Shown: positions 41,811-50,744 of the stretch, in pieces
Numbering within the stretch: position 1 is the first letter of the stretch
How the letters are laid out: each line of letters begins with the position of its first letter
NCBI GenBank assembly: GCA_021155195.1
Contig: JAJNPV010000052.1
Span: 1 to 59,400 of the forward strand
Source of the DNA: Ohtaekwangia sp.
Lineage (GTDB): Bacteria > Bacteroidota > Bacteroidia > Cytophagales > Cyclobacteriaceae
Length of the DNA: 59,400 nt
Reading direction: 5' to 3'
The notes under the pieces: generated by a model
Seen by the model: the letters and a program-made list of their open reading frames with translations, nothing else
What the model was told of the DNA's origin: nothing
Databases searched by the model: none
Program-made: the position numbers and the translations under genes

Positions 41811-43493
41811 TTACTTAACCAGTTTCTTATATCTGATTCGATGTGGTTGCTCATCACCTAATCGCTTGCGCTTGTTCTCTTCATACTCGCTAAACGATCC
41901 TTCAAACCATGATACTTGCGAATCGCCTTCAAAGGCAAGAATGTGTGTACATACGCGATCTAAAAACCAACGGTCGTGAGAAATAATTACAGCGCAACCC
42001 GCAAAGTTTTCGAGTGCTTCTTCTAATGATCGCAGTGTGTTTACGTCCAGGTCATTAGTAGGTTCATCGAGCAACAAAAGATTACCACCTTGCTTTAATG
42101 CTATTGCGAGGTGGGCGCGGTTGCGCATTCCACCAGAAAGTTCTTTTACTTTTTTCTGTTGATCGGTTCCACTGAAATTAAACTTGCTAACATAGGCACG
42201 TGAGTTTATTTCTTTGCCACCAATCATTATTAAATCATTACCCCCCGTGATCGCCTGATATACGGTATCCTCAGGTTTCAAATCATCGTGCTCCTGATCC
42301 ACGTAAGCAATCTTAACAGTTTCACCAACTTTAAATGTGCCGGCATCTGGTTTTTCGGAACCCGTTATCATTTTAAAGAGTGTAGTCTTACCAGCTCCGT
42401 TTGGTCCAATGATACCCACAATACCTGCCGGTGGCAACGAGAAAGATAGATTTTCGTAAAGTAATTTATCTCCAAAGCCTTTAGCTACTCCTTGTGCTTC
42501 AATGACAACATTACCAAGGCGCGGACCTGGTGGAATAAAGAGTTCCAGTTTCTCTTCACGCTCTCTTCCCTCAGCTCCTAATAATTTTTCATAAGCACTT
42601 AACCTGGCTTTTCCTTTTGCCTGGCGGCCTTTTGGATTCATGCGAACCCATTCTAATTCGCGCTCAAGTGCTTTCTGTCTTTTGCTTTCCGTTTTTTCTT
42701 CTTGTGCTAATCGTTTTTGTTTTTGATCGAGCCAACTTGAATAATTTCCTTTCCAGGGTATTCCTTCTCCGCGATCAAGTTCTAAAATCCATCCGGCTAC
42801 ATTATCTAAAAAGTAACGATCATGTGTTACCGCGATTACGGTTCCTTTATATTGTTTTAAATGTTGTTCTAACCAATAGACTGACTCAGCATCTAAATGG
42901 TTAGTAGGTTCATCCAACAAAAGCACATCCGGTTCCTGAAGCAGAAGTCGACATAAAGCGACACGTCTTTTTTCACCACCACTCAGGTGTTCCACATTGG
43001 CATCGGGTGGAGGACAACGCAGAGCATCCATAGCACGCTCTAGCTTATTGTCAAGCTCCCAAGCATCGGCAGCATCTAACTTTTCCTGAATTTCTCCCTG
43101 CTTGGTAATGAGTTTGTCCATGGCATCCGGATCTTCCATAATGGCCGGGTCAGCAAACTTTTCATTTATTGCTTCAAACTCTTTCAGTAAAGCCACAACT
43201 TCTTTCGCACCTTCTTCAACAATCTCACGAACGGTTTTTGTTTTATCCAATTGTGGCTCCTGCTCTAACAATCCAACCGAAAAAGTAAGATCAGAGACAA
43301 CATCCCCTTGAAATTCTTTATCGATGCCTGCAATAATTCGAAGGAGGGAAGACTTACCCGAACCATTTAACCCGAGCACACCAATTTTGGCCCCGTAAAA
43401 AAACGAGAGGTAGATGTTCTTCAATACTTGCTTTTGGGGTGGGTAAATCTTGTTTACACCCGACATTGAGAAAATTATTTTTTCGTCAGCCAT
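41811..43493 (-). CDS. ettA: Energy-dependent translational throttle protein EttA (ABC-F)
   Basis: A 560-residue soluble protein with two ABC domains. First: GLNGSGKSSLLRI, LSGGEKRRVALCRLL, LLLDEPTNHLDAESVYWLEQHL. Second: GPNGAGKTTLFKM, LSGGMRNRAHLAIAL, LLLDEPTNDLDVNTLRSLEE. The linker carries the basic KGKARLSAYEKLL segment typical of EttA. ABC-F proteins bind the ribosomal E site and tune elongation to energy state. No membrane domain is present. Confidence 0.93.
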   Translation of the reverse strand: MADEKIIFSMSGVNKIYPPQKQVLKNIYLSFFYGAKIGVLGLNGSGKSSLLRIIAGIDKEFQGDVVSDLTFSVGLLEQEPQLDKTKTVREIVEEGAKEVVALLKEFEAINEKFADPAIMEDPDAMDKLITKQGEIQEKLDAADAWELDNKLERAMDALRCPPPDANVEHLSGGEKRRVALCRLLLQEPDVLLLDEPTNHLDAESVYWLEQHLKQYKGTVIAVTHDRYFLDNVAGWILELDRGEGIPWKGNYSSWLDQKQKRLAQEEKTESKRQKALERELEWVRMNPKGRQAKGKARLSAYEKLLGAEGREREEKLELFIPPGPRLGNVVIEAQGVAKGFGDKLLYENLSFSLPPAGIVGIIGPNGAGKTTLFKMITGSEKPDAGTFKVGETVKIAYVDQEHDDLKPEDTVYQAITGGNDLIMIGGKEINSRAYVSKFNFSGTDQQKKVKELSGGMRNRAHLAIALKQGGNLLLLDEPTNDLDVNTLRSLEEALENFAGCAVIISHDRWFLDRVCTHILAFEGDSQVSWFEGSFSEYEENKRKRLGDEQPHRIRYKKLVK

Positions 43494-43622
43494 GGAAATT
43501 TAAAGTTAGAATGGGAGTGCAAATATGGCTTTTTTGAGTCAATAGTCCACAGAAGTAAGTAATCCATTGAGATGATATGTGGAGGTTATTTTTTTAATTA
43601 TGGAACATTAGAGACCTACCTA

Positions 43623-43652
43623 TTGACTATGGGCTATTTAATTTTATTTTTG
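43623..43652 (+). promoter_or_regulatory. Bacteroidota-type promoter of the DUF2795 gene
   Basis: TTG (43623-43625), then 19 bases, then TATTTTTG (43645-43652), which match the known -33 TTG and -7 TAnnTTTG of the Bacteroidota housekeeping sigma factor. A purine-rich stretch, AAAGGGAGG, lies a little before the ATG at 43679. Confidence 0.7.
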
Positions 43653-43678
43653 CGGAAAATTAAAGGGAGGACACACTT

Positions 43679-43900
43679 ATGTATTGGACACTGGAATTAG
43701 CTTCATATTTGGAAGATGCGCCTTGGCCGGCTACGAAAGACGAGTTGATTGATTTTTCAATTCGCTCAGGAGCACCCCTTGAGGTGGTAGAAAACCTGCA
43801 GGAATTGGAGGACGATGGGCAACCCTATGAAAGCATTGAAGAGATTTGGCCTGACTATCCTACCAAAGAAGACTTCTTTTTTAACGAAGACGAATATTAA
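43679..43900 (+). CDS. DUF2795-domain protein
   Basis: A 73-residue acidic protein: WTLELASYLEDAPWPATKDELIDFSIRSGAP, LEVVENLQELEDDGQPYESIEEI, matching DUF2795. It is a small cytoplasmic protein of unknown function that is widespread in Bacteroidota. It has a clear promoter upstream and a terminator downstream, so it is a single-gene unit. Confidence 0.88.
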   Translation: MYWTLELASYLEDAPWPATKDELIDFSIRSGAPLEVVENLQELEDDGQPYESIEEIWPDYPTKEDFFFNEDEY

Positions 43901-43933
43901 TTCATTATAGAATTTTTTGTTTAGAGAATAGAG

Positions 43934-43965
43934 CCCTATTCAGAGAAATCTGGATGGGGTTTTTT
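43934..43965 (+). terminator. Intrinsic terminator after the DUF2795 gene
   Basis: An 11-base stem (CCCTATTCAGA with TCTGGATGGGG, including G-U pairs) and a GAAA loop, followed by a run of T. Confidence 0.75.
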
Positions 43966-44650
43966 ATGTATTATTATTTCTGGCGTTCATCAATGCCTCT
44001 GCTACAATCAAATCTTCCTGAGTAGTGATTTTAATGTTTTCATAACTTCCTTCAAACAAAGAAATCACGTGCCCCGATTTTTCGGCTACGCTGGCATCAT
44101 CGGTCATACTTGGATCCTCTTTTTGTTGATAGGCTTGCTTGATTAGAGCTACTTCGAATGTTTGAGGAGTTTGTATCAAGCGAAACTTCGAACGATCAAC
44201 GGCTTTGGTATTATCTTGATCTGTCATGCGAATGGATTCTTTTAAACGCACGGCAGCTACAGCCGATTGATGAACCGCAGCTAAGCGAAAGGAAGCACCA
44301 ATAATATCTTCACTTACTAAGGGTCGCACCCCATCATGTATTGCCACTAATCCAGAGCCTTCAATTTTATCCAGTCCATTTTTAACCGATTGAAATCTTG
44401 TTTCACCCCCTTTTTGTAAAATGATAGGTTCATTAAAAGAATGTTTTTTGCCCAGCTCACGCCAGATTGCAAAGTCATCTTCCGGAAGTACAAGTATGAT
44501 TTTTATCTTTTCTGAATAACGATAGAATGCCTCCAGCGTATGAATAAGGATAGGCTTTCCATTCAATTCTAAAAATTGTTTCGGAAGCTTGCTTTTAATG
44601 CGAGTTCCTTTGCCTCCGGCCACAATCAGAGCATATTCAATAGAATGCAT
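43964..44650 (-). CDS. ispD: 2-C-methyl-D-erythritol 4-phosphate cytidylyltransferase
   Basis: A 228-residue enzyme: VAGGKGTRIKSKLPKQFLELNGKPILIHT (nucleotide-binding start), VAIHDGVRPLVSEDI and QTPQTFEVALIKQAYQQ, TDDASVAEKSGH. It makes CDP-methylerythritol in the MEP isoprenoid pathway. It stands alone on the minus strand. Confidence 0.92.
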   Translation of the reverse strand: MHSIEYALIVAGGKGTRIKSKLPKQFLELNGKPILIHTLEAFYRYSEKIKIILVLPEDDFAIWRELGKKHSFNEPIILQKGGETRFQSVKNGLDKIEGSGLVAIHDGVRPLVSEDIIGASFRLAAVHQSAVAAVRLKESIRMTDQDNTKAVDRSKFRLIQTPQTFEVALIKQAYQQKEDPSMTDDASVAEKSGHVISLFEGSYENIKITTQEDLIVAEALMNARNNNT

Positions 44651-44679
44651 AGATTTGTAAAAATACCTTTTTTGAGTGT

Positions 44680-44922
44680 ATGATACTTATCAGAATTTTT
44701 CTCCTCGTATTCAATGTGGCCGTTGTAACCTATCTGTTGTATCGATTGCTACAAATTTATAAGTCAAACTCCCCAAACAAAGGTTGGATTATTGGCATTG
44801 GAATTTTTCTGTTATTGATTCCAACCACCATGCTGATGGGTTTTGTGAAACCAACACCTGTGTACTTATTTATCTATCCGCTAGCCATTACGGCACATCT
44901 ATACTTAATCAGAAATTCGTAA
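44680..44922 (+). CDS. Small hypothetical membrane protein
   Basis: An 80-residue protein with three hydrophobic helices (LIRIFLLVFNVAVVTYLLYRL, GWIIGIGIFLLLIPTTMLMGF, VYLFIYPLAITAHLYLI). No family is recognised. It is divergent from ispD and convergent with queA. Confidence 0.55.
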   Translation: MILIRIFLLVFNVAVVTYLLYRLLQIYKSNSPNKGWIIGIGIFLLLIPTTMLMGFVKPTPVYLFIYPLAITAHLYLIRNS

Positions 44923-44941
44923 GTAGCCCTTAAAATAAGAA

Positions 44942-44962
44942 AGCCCCGCATTTCGCGGGGCT
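44942..44962. terminator. Intrinsic terminator between convergent genes
   Basis: Stem AGCCCCGC / GCGGGGCT with a 5-base loop, A-rich on the left and not strongly T-rich on the right. It serves the convergent small membrane protein and queA genes. Confidence 0.7.
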
Positions 44963-44986
44963 CTCACTTATAGTTTTTTAATAACT

Positions 44987-46033
44987 CTAAACTATCAGCA
45001 TTGAATCGCCATAAGTAAGGAATTTATATTTTTCCTTTTTAGCAGTTTCATACGCTTTCATCACTAAATCAAATCCACCAAAGGCACACGCCATCATGAG
45101 CAACGTTGATTCAGGCTGATGGAAGTTTGTTACCATAGCACTACATATTTTAAATTCATAGGGTGGGAAGATAAACTTGTCTGTCCAGCCTTCGCGTTCC
45201 TTCAATCGGTTATTGGCAGATACAGCAGTTTCCAACGCTCGCATGGTAGTAGTACCAATTGCACACACTTTCTTTTTATCGTCAAGTGCACGATTTACTA
45301 TGTTAACGGCCTCTGTCCCAACAATAAAGTTTTCAGAATCCATTTTATGCTTTGTCAAATCTTCCACATCAACAGCACGGAAAGTGCCTAAGCCGATGTG
45401 AAGAGTAACAAATGCCATATCAACACCTTTTAATTGAAGGCGTTTTACTAATTGCTTAGTAAAGTGCATGCCGGCAGTGGGGGCTGAAACCGCGCCTTTG
45501 TTTTTTGCAAAGATGGTTTGGAAACGATCTTTATCGGCTGGTTCAACTTTACGCTTAATGTATTTAGGAAGAGGGGTTTCACCCAATGTTTCAACAATCT
45601 TATCGAAGGCTTCCGAATCGCCATCAAACAAAAACCGAATGGTTCTTCCGCGCGATGTTGTGTTGTCAATTACTTCAGCTACCAAGTCGCCATCGCCAAA
45701 GTAAAGTTTGTTACCTACACGAATTTTTCGAGCGGGGTCAACCAACACATCCCACAAATGCATTTCGGCATTCAGTTCGCGTAGCAAAAATACTTCAATC
45801 TTGGCACCGGTTTTTTCTTTGCGACCATAAAGGCGTGCAGGAAACACCATGGTGTCGTTACCTACCATTACATCACCTTCGTCAAAATAATTAACGATGT
45901 CTTTGAATGCTTTGTGTTCAATTTTTCCACTGTTGCGATGGATAACCATCATACGGGCATCGTCTCTGTTTTCGGCAGGATGGGATGCAATTAAACTGTT
46001 TGGAATGTCAAATTTGAATTCTGAAAGTTTCAT
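44987..46033 (-). CDS. queA: S-adenosylmethionine:tRNA ribosyltransferase-isomerase
   Basis: A 348-residue enzyme with family blocks: LSEFKFDIPNSLIASHPAENRDDARMM, VMVGNDTMVFPARLYGRKEKTGAKIEVFLL, VSAPTAGMHFTKQL, HIGLGTFRAV and TNFHQPESTLLMMACAFGG. It adds the epoxycyclopentanediol group to 7-aminomethyl-7-deazaguanine in tRNA on the way to queuosine. Confidence 0.93.
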   Translation of the reverse strand: MKLSEFKFDIPNSLIASHPAENRDDARMMVIHRNSGKIEHKAFKDIVNYFDEGDVMVGNDTMVFPARLYGRKEKTGAKIEVFLLRELNAEMHLWDVLVDPARKIRVGNKLYFGDGDLVAEVIDNTTSRGRTIRFLFDGDSEAFDKIVETLGETPLPKYIKRKVEPADKDRFQTIFAKNKGAVSAPTAGMHFTKQLVKRLQLKGVDMAFVTLHIGLGTFRAVDVEDLTKHKMDSENFIVGTEAVNIVNRALDDKKKVCAIGTTTMRALETAVSANNRLKEREGWTDKFIFPPYEFKICSAMVTNFHQPESTLLMMACAFGGFDLVMKAYETAKKEKYKFLTYGDSMLIV

Positions 46034-46276
46034 AAGCTTACGGGCTTTGTGCCCCGAAGTTGTCGGAGCGGGTTTAAAAATGAGGTCGCAAAAATAGGAT
46101 ATGTTTTAGTGCTAAATGAAATTTTCTGCTTTGTTTTTGGAAACAATTTACTGTCTCAGGCGTCTCATCGATGAGTTTTTGGTTAACTCCTGGCCTTTCG
46201 ACCCTAAAACATTAAGGATTAAGTAAAAAACCATGTTTATTGCAACCCGAAATCATTAAACGTGCGTTAAACCCAC

Positions 46277-47539
46277 ATGCTAACAATTCGACTCATCTTT
46301 GAAAGCCTTGGTTTTGCCTGGAAGGCTTTGAAATCCAATATCTTACGAACAGTTTTATCCTTGCTTGGGGTGACGATTGGTATCTTCTCGATCATTGCTG
46401 TTCTCACCTTGGTTGATTCATTGGAAAAAAATATTCGCGAAAGTTTCAATTTTTTAGGAAGCAATGTGGTGTATGTTGGCAAATGGCCTTTTACAGGTGG
46501 TAATGGCCGCGATTGGTGGAAGGATTATATCAAACGACCTAATGTATCGTATGCCGAATACAAGTTTTTAAAAGCCAACATGAAAAAGGCTGAGACTGTT
46601 TCTATCTATGCCGATCGGGGTGGTATGACTATAAAAGCAGGTAATAATGGAATAAGCCAGATCAACTTAACTGGTGCTGATCTTGATTACGATAAGATTT
46701 TTGAGATCAATATTGAGCAGGGTCGCTATCTGACTAACGATGAGATTGAAGCCGGGCGCAATGTGGTGATTATTGGTTATGAGGTAGCAAAAGCACTTTT
46801 CCCCAACACGGATTCGCCCATGGGGCAAACGATCAAAATTAAAAACCTGAAATTTAGCATTGTAGGTGTTACCGTGCGCGAGGGCGAGAGCTTTTTAGGT
46901 ACACCCAGCAAGGACTACGGAGTGATTATACCATACGATGCTTTTCGGAAGTTGTATCAAACCGGAACAGGACGTTGGTATGAATTAGGATCGGACATCG
47001 GTCTGAAAGGATATGCGGATGACATTGGTTTGGTTGAAATGGAAAATGAAGCACGTGGACTGATGCGCGTGAAGCGCGGATTAAAACCAATTATGAAAGA
47101 TAATTTTGCGCTCAATCGTCCAGAGGCAATTGCCAATGCAATTAGTGGCGTATTTGATGTACTGAGTATTGCAGGTTGGATCATTGGTGGGTTCTCTATG
47201 TTGGTAGGAGGGTTTGGTATTGCCAACATTATGTTTGTTTCTGTGAAGGAACGAACCAGCATTATAGGATTACAAAAATCATTAGGGGCACAAAATTATT
47301 TTATACTCTTCCAGTTTTTGTTCGAATCCATTTTCCTGAGTTTGATAGGAGGATTGGCCGGTTTGTTTTTGGTGTGGTTGCTCACGCTCGCACCCTTCGG
47401 AAGTCTGCAAGTTGTACTTTCCGTTAAAAATATTGTCCTAGGAATTGGTGTATCCTCATCCATTGGTTTGATAGCAGGAATTATTCCGGCAGCCATGGCT
47501 GCGCGCCTTGATCCTGTAATTGCAATCAGAGCGAATTAG
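46277..47539 (+). CDS. MacB-like ABC transporter permease (FtsX domain)
   Basis: A 420-residue permease with one N-terminal helix (ILRTVLSLLGVTIGIFSIIAVLTLV), a large periplasmic MacB_PCD domain (about 50-270) and three C-terminal helices of the FtsX domain (GFGIANIMFVSVKERTSIIGLQKSLGA is the conserved coupling region). No ATPase gene is adjacent. It probably takes part in export of a protein, peptide or lipid. Confidence 0.85.
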   Translation: MLTIRLIFESLGFAWKALKSNILRTVLSLLGVTIGIFSIIAVLTLVDSLEKNIRESFNFLGSNVVYVGKWPFTGGNGRDWWKDYIKRPNVSYAEYKFLKANMKKAETVSIYADRGGMTIKAGNNGISQINLTGADLDYDKIFEINIEQGRYLTNDEIEAGRNVVIIGYEVAKALFPNTDSPMGQTIKIKNLKFSIVGVTVREGESFLGTPSKDYGVIIPYDAFRKLYQTGTGRWYELGSDIGLKGYADDIGLVEMENEARGLMRVKRGLKPIMKDNFALNRPEAIANAISGVFDVLSIAGWIIGGFSMLVGGFGIANIMFVSVKERTSIIGLQKSLGAQNYFILFQFLFESIFLSLIGGLAGLFLVWLLTLAPFGSLQVVLSVKNIVLGIGVSSSIGLIAGIIPAAMAARLDPVIAIRAN

Positions 47540-47559
47540 ATTTTACAATCTCATAAAAC

Positions 47560-47592
47560 AACAAAAGCCAATGTGAACCATTGGCTTTTGTT
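47560..47592. terminator. Bidirectional intrinsic terminator
   Basis: Perfect 14-base arms (AACAAAAGCCAATG and complement) with a 5-base loop, A-rich before and T-rich after; lies between the convergent permease and recA genes. Confidence 0.85.
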
Positions 47593-47606
47593 TTAACTAT
47601 TTGAGA

Positions 47607-48671
47607 TTACTCTTTTACTTTCTCAGCCTTCTCTGCTTTTTCAGGCTTCTCATCTTTTTCTTCTTTTAACTCTACTCCGCCACTAATCTTATCTTTGATT
47701 TTCTTTTCAAGTTCATCCATTAACTCAGGATTGTCTTCAATAAGTTGTTTCACAGAATCACGACCCTGACCTAGTTTGTTTCCATTATATGAAAACCATG
47801 AACCTGCTTTTTGAATCACGTTAAGTTCAACACCTAAGTCAACAATCTCACCCGACTTAGAGATGCCTCGTCCGTACATGATATCGAACTCAATTACTTT
47901 AAATGGAGGTGCTACTTTATTTTTAACCACCTTCACCTTTACTCTGTTTCCAGTAATATCATCCGCACTTTCCTTAATCTGGCCAATCCTGCGAATATCC
48001 AATCGTACTGAAGAGTAAAACTTCAAAGCATTACCACCGGTTGTGGTTTCAGGATTTCCAAACATGATCCCAATCTTCTCACGTAATTGATTGATGAAAA
48101 TACACGCACAACCTGTTTTGCTGATTGTACCTGTTAGTTTTCGCAATGCTTGTGACATGAGTCGAGCTTGTAATCCCATCTTGCTTTCACCCATTTCGCC
48201 TTCCAATTCAGCTTTTGGTACCAGCGCTGCAACTGAATCGATAACAATAATATCAATCGCGCCCGAGCGGATTAAGTGTTCGGCAATTTCGAGTGCCTGC
48301 TCACCATTGTCCGGCTGGGAGATGAGAAGATTTTCAGTATCGATTCCCAATTTCTCGGCATAGCCTTTATCAAAAGCATGTTCCGCATCAATAAAAGCTG
48401 CCAGGCCACCTTTTTTCTGAGCTTCTGCTATACAATGCATCGTTAACGTTGTTTTACCGGATGATTCAGGTCCGTAAATTTCTGTTACCCGGCCCCTTGG
48501 TATGCCACCAATGCCCAACGCAATATCTAACCCCAAAGAACCAGTAGAAATGGCTGGTACATCCATCACTTTGGTGTCATTCAATTTCATAACCGTACCT
48601 TTTCCGTACGATTTCTCCAATTTGTCAATGGTTAGTTGGAGGGCTTTCAATTTTTCTTTTTGATCACTCAT
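47607..48671 (-). CDS. recA: Recombinase A
   Basis: A 354-residue RecA with Walker A GPESSGKTT, Walker B region IIVIDSVAALVPKAELEGEMG, L2 loop MFGNPETTTGGNALKFY and KVVKNKVAPPFK. The C-terminal tail is charged (KEEKDEKPEKAEKAEKVKE). RecA carries out strand exchange in repair and activates the SOS response. It stands alone with its own promoter-like element upstream. Confidence 0.96.
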   Translation of the reverse strand: MSDQKEKLKALQLTIDKLEKSYGKGTVMKLNDTKVMDVPAISTGSLGLDIALGIGGIPRGRVTEIYGPESSGKTTLTMHCIAEAQKKGGLAAFIDAEHAFDKGYAEKLGIDTENLLISQPDNGEQALEIAEHLIRSGAIDIIVIDSVAALVPKAELEGEMGESKMGLQARLMSQALRKLTGTISKTGCACIFINQLREKIGIMFGNPETTTGGNALKFYSSVRLDIRRIGQIKESADDITGNRVKVKVVKNKVAPPFKVIEFDIMYGRGISKSGEIVDLGVELNVIQKAGSWFSYNGNKLGQGRDSVKQLIEDNPELMDELEKKIKDKISGGVELKEEKDEKPEKAEKAEKVKE

Positions 48672-48714
48672 ATAATTCAGTCTATTAATTGCGGTTATTA
48701 CTATAAAACGGGCT

Positions 48715-48744
48715 CAAATTACTACTTTCAATAGTATTAGCAAA
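48715..48744 (-). promoter_or_regulatory. Possible promoter of recA
   Basis: On the minus strand TTTG is followed after 19 bases by TAATTTG, one base short of TAnnTTTG; it lies 44 bases upstream of the start codon. No LexA-like palindrome was recognised. Confidence 0.4.
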
Positions 48745-48853
48745 CATTTAGTCTTAAAAAAGCTAAAAATTTTAGTATAAATTACTAATTTATAATTGAA
48801 TGCTTTAACCCGCCAAGGATTAAAGATCGGGAAATTTAATTTGCACTTTAGTC

Positions 48854-49876
48854 ATGGTAAAGAAGATATTCATTGGTTTTTTTCTGCTTCTGCTGATTCT
48901 TGTAGTATGGAATTGGGAACTGGTAGTTTATGGAGTCCGGCAAGGATATGGTCAGGTGAGTATGGTGTGGAATGCCCGCCCAATTCAGGAGTATTTGGAT
49001 GACCCCGCGTTTCCTGATTCTCTTAAAAGCAAACTCCGCCTGATAGGAGAAATCAGAAGGTATGCGATTGATTCGCTTGGACTAAAGGACACTAAGAATT
49101 ATCAGACCCTTTATGATCAGCGTGGAGAGGAAATCATGTGGGTTGTACAGGCGTGTGAGCCATACGAACTCAAAGCCAAACTTTGGGATTTTCCGATTGT
49201 TGGCTCAATGCCGTATAAAGGATTCTTTCAAAAACAAAAAGCAATTGACGAACGTGCAAGGCTTGAGCAAGCGGGCTATGATGTAAGCATTCGAAATCCG
49301 GGTGGGTGGTCAACACTGGGTTGGTTTACCGATCCAATACTTAGTGGAATGTTAAATCGCAATGAAGGTGATTTGGCAAGTCTGATCATTCATGAAATGG
49401 TGCACGCCACGGTGTTTGTAAAAGACGATGTCGATTTTAATGAGAACCTTGCCTCCTTTGTTGGCGATACAGCCGCTTATTATTTTTTGGCCGCTCACTT
49501 CGGCAGGGACTCACCTCAGTTTATTCAATATGTACATGAAGATCAGGATTACCGAAAATTCAGTAAGCATATTTTAAGAGGTACACATTCGCTGGATAGT
49601 CTCTATAAAAGTTTTACATCAACAGATTCTGTTGCTTTTAAAAAATTAAAAAAAGAGCAAATGATTTCAGAGATTATGAACTCGGTGGATACGCTTTCTT
49701 TATTCACCCCCCGCAAGTCCTCCAATCCCCGCAGGCTGCCCAACAATACATACTTTATGTCTTATCATCTTTATCAATCCCGCCAAGGAAATTTTAAATC
49801 GGAATTGGATCAGGACTTTAAGGGTGATCTAAAAAAATACATAAAACACCTCACCGAACAGTATCCCTTTTTGTAA
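48854..49876 (+). CDS. Putative aminopeptidase (Aminopep family)
   Basis: A 340-residue protein with an N-terminal membrane anchor (FIGFFLLLLILVVWNWEL). The zinc-peptidase signature is IIHEMVHATVFVKDDVDFNENLASFVGD: HEMVH plus the downstream Glu. The family (Pfam Aminopep) contains putative membrane-bound aminopeptidases. It is a single gene between recA and the two-component pair. Confidence 0.85.
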   Translation: MVKKIFIGFFLLLLILVVWNWELVVYGVRQGYGQVSMVWNARPIQEYLDDPAFPDSLKSKLRLIGEIRRYAIDSLGLKDTKNYQTLYDQRGEEIMWVVQACEPYELKAKLWDFPIVGSMPYKGFFQKQKAIDERARLEQAGYDVSIRNPGGWSTLGWFTDPILSGMLNRNEGDLASLIIHEMVHATVFVKDDVDFNENLASFVGDTAAYYFLAAHFGRDSPQFIQYVHEDQDYRKFSKHILRGTHSLDSLYKSFTSTDSVAFKKLKKEQMISEIMNSVDTLSLFTPRKSSNPRRLPNNTYFMSYHLYQSRQGNFKSELDQDFKGDLKKYIKHLTEQYPFL

Positions 49877-49900
49877 TGTGATCTCAAACAAAACTGCCTA

Positions 49901-49917
49901 TTAAGGAATTGTTAAGG
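49901..49917 (+). promoter_or_regulatory. Possible OmpR/PhoB-type binding site
   Basis: TTAAGG occurs twice with an 11-base step (49901-49906 and 49912-49917), the spacing of direct repeats bound by OmpR/PhoB-family dimers. It lies ahead of the response-regulator gene; autoregulation is possible. Confidence 0.3.
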
Positions 49918-50051
49918 TGTTAACATAGGTTTTTAATTAGCTTAATTTGTCTCTACTTTTACTGCGTGCTTTTTAAAGGTGTTGCAAAGCTACTGAGGCT
50001 AAATCAATTCCTTATCGCACAAAAAAATCATAAAACTAAACGGTAAAAATT

Positions 50052-50741
50052 ATGGGTAATAAACCAACGCAAAAGGTGCTGGTAGTTGATGATGAAGAAC
50101 CCATTTTAGAATTGCTAAAGTACAACCTTGAGAAAAATGGCTATGATGTAAGAACCGCCATTGACGGTTTTGTAGCTGTTGAAATAGCAAAGAAATTTCA
50201 TCCTGATTTAGTGCTCCTGGATATTATGATGCCTAAGATGGATGGCGTGGAGGCGTGTCGGCAAATACGGGCCATGCCTGAGTTAATCAATACCTTTATA
50301 GTGTTTCTTACTGCGCGTGCTGAGGAATATTCAGAAGTAGCTGCTTTTGATGTGGGTGCCGATGATTATATTCTAAAACCCATTAAGCCGAGAGCGCTTA
50401 TGAGTCGCATTAGTGCGCTCTTTCGAAGAGATTCCAAAAAGAAAAATACTTCAAGCCAGATAAAAATTGGTGACCTGCTGATTGACCGAACCAGTTATAC
50501 TATTCATGTAAAAGGGAAGGAGATCAGTTTGCCTAAGAAAGAATTTGAATTGCTGTTTTTTCTGGCTCAAAATCCTAATAAGGTATTTAGCCGCGATGAT
50601 TTATTACAAAATATCTGGGGTTCGGATGTATATGTATTAGCGCGAACGGTAGATGTTCACATTCGCAAAGTGCGCGAAAAGATTGGAGATGATTATATTA
50701 CCACCGTAAAAGGAGTGGGATATAAGTTCAATCTCAGTTAA
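50052..50741 (+). CDS. OmpR/PhoB-family response regulator
   Basis: A 229-residue regulator: receiver domain with VLVVDDEEPILELL, phospho-acceptor D in LVLLDIMMPKMDG, and the conserved Lys in YILKPIKPRAL. The C-terminal winged helix ends KVREKIGDDYITTVKGVGYKF. It forms a pair with the kinase gene 3 bases downstream. The genes resemble PhoB/PhoR, but the signal is unknown. Confidence 0.88.
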   Translation: MGNKPTQKVLVVDDEEPILELLKYNLEKNGYDVRTAIDGFVAVEIAKKFHPDLVLLDIMMPKMDGVEACRQIRAMPELINTFIVFLTARAEEYSEVAAFDVGADDYILKPIKPRALMSRISALFRRDSKKKNTSSQIKIGDLLIDRTSYTIHVKGKEISLPKKEFELLFFLAQNPNKVFSRDDLLQNIWGSDVYVLARTVDVHIRKVREKIGDDYITTVKGVGYKFNLS

Positions 50742-50744
50742 TGC

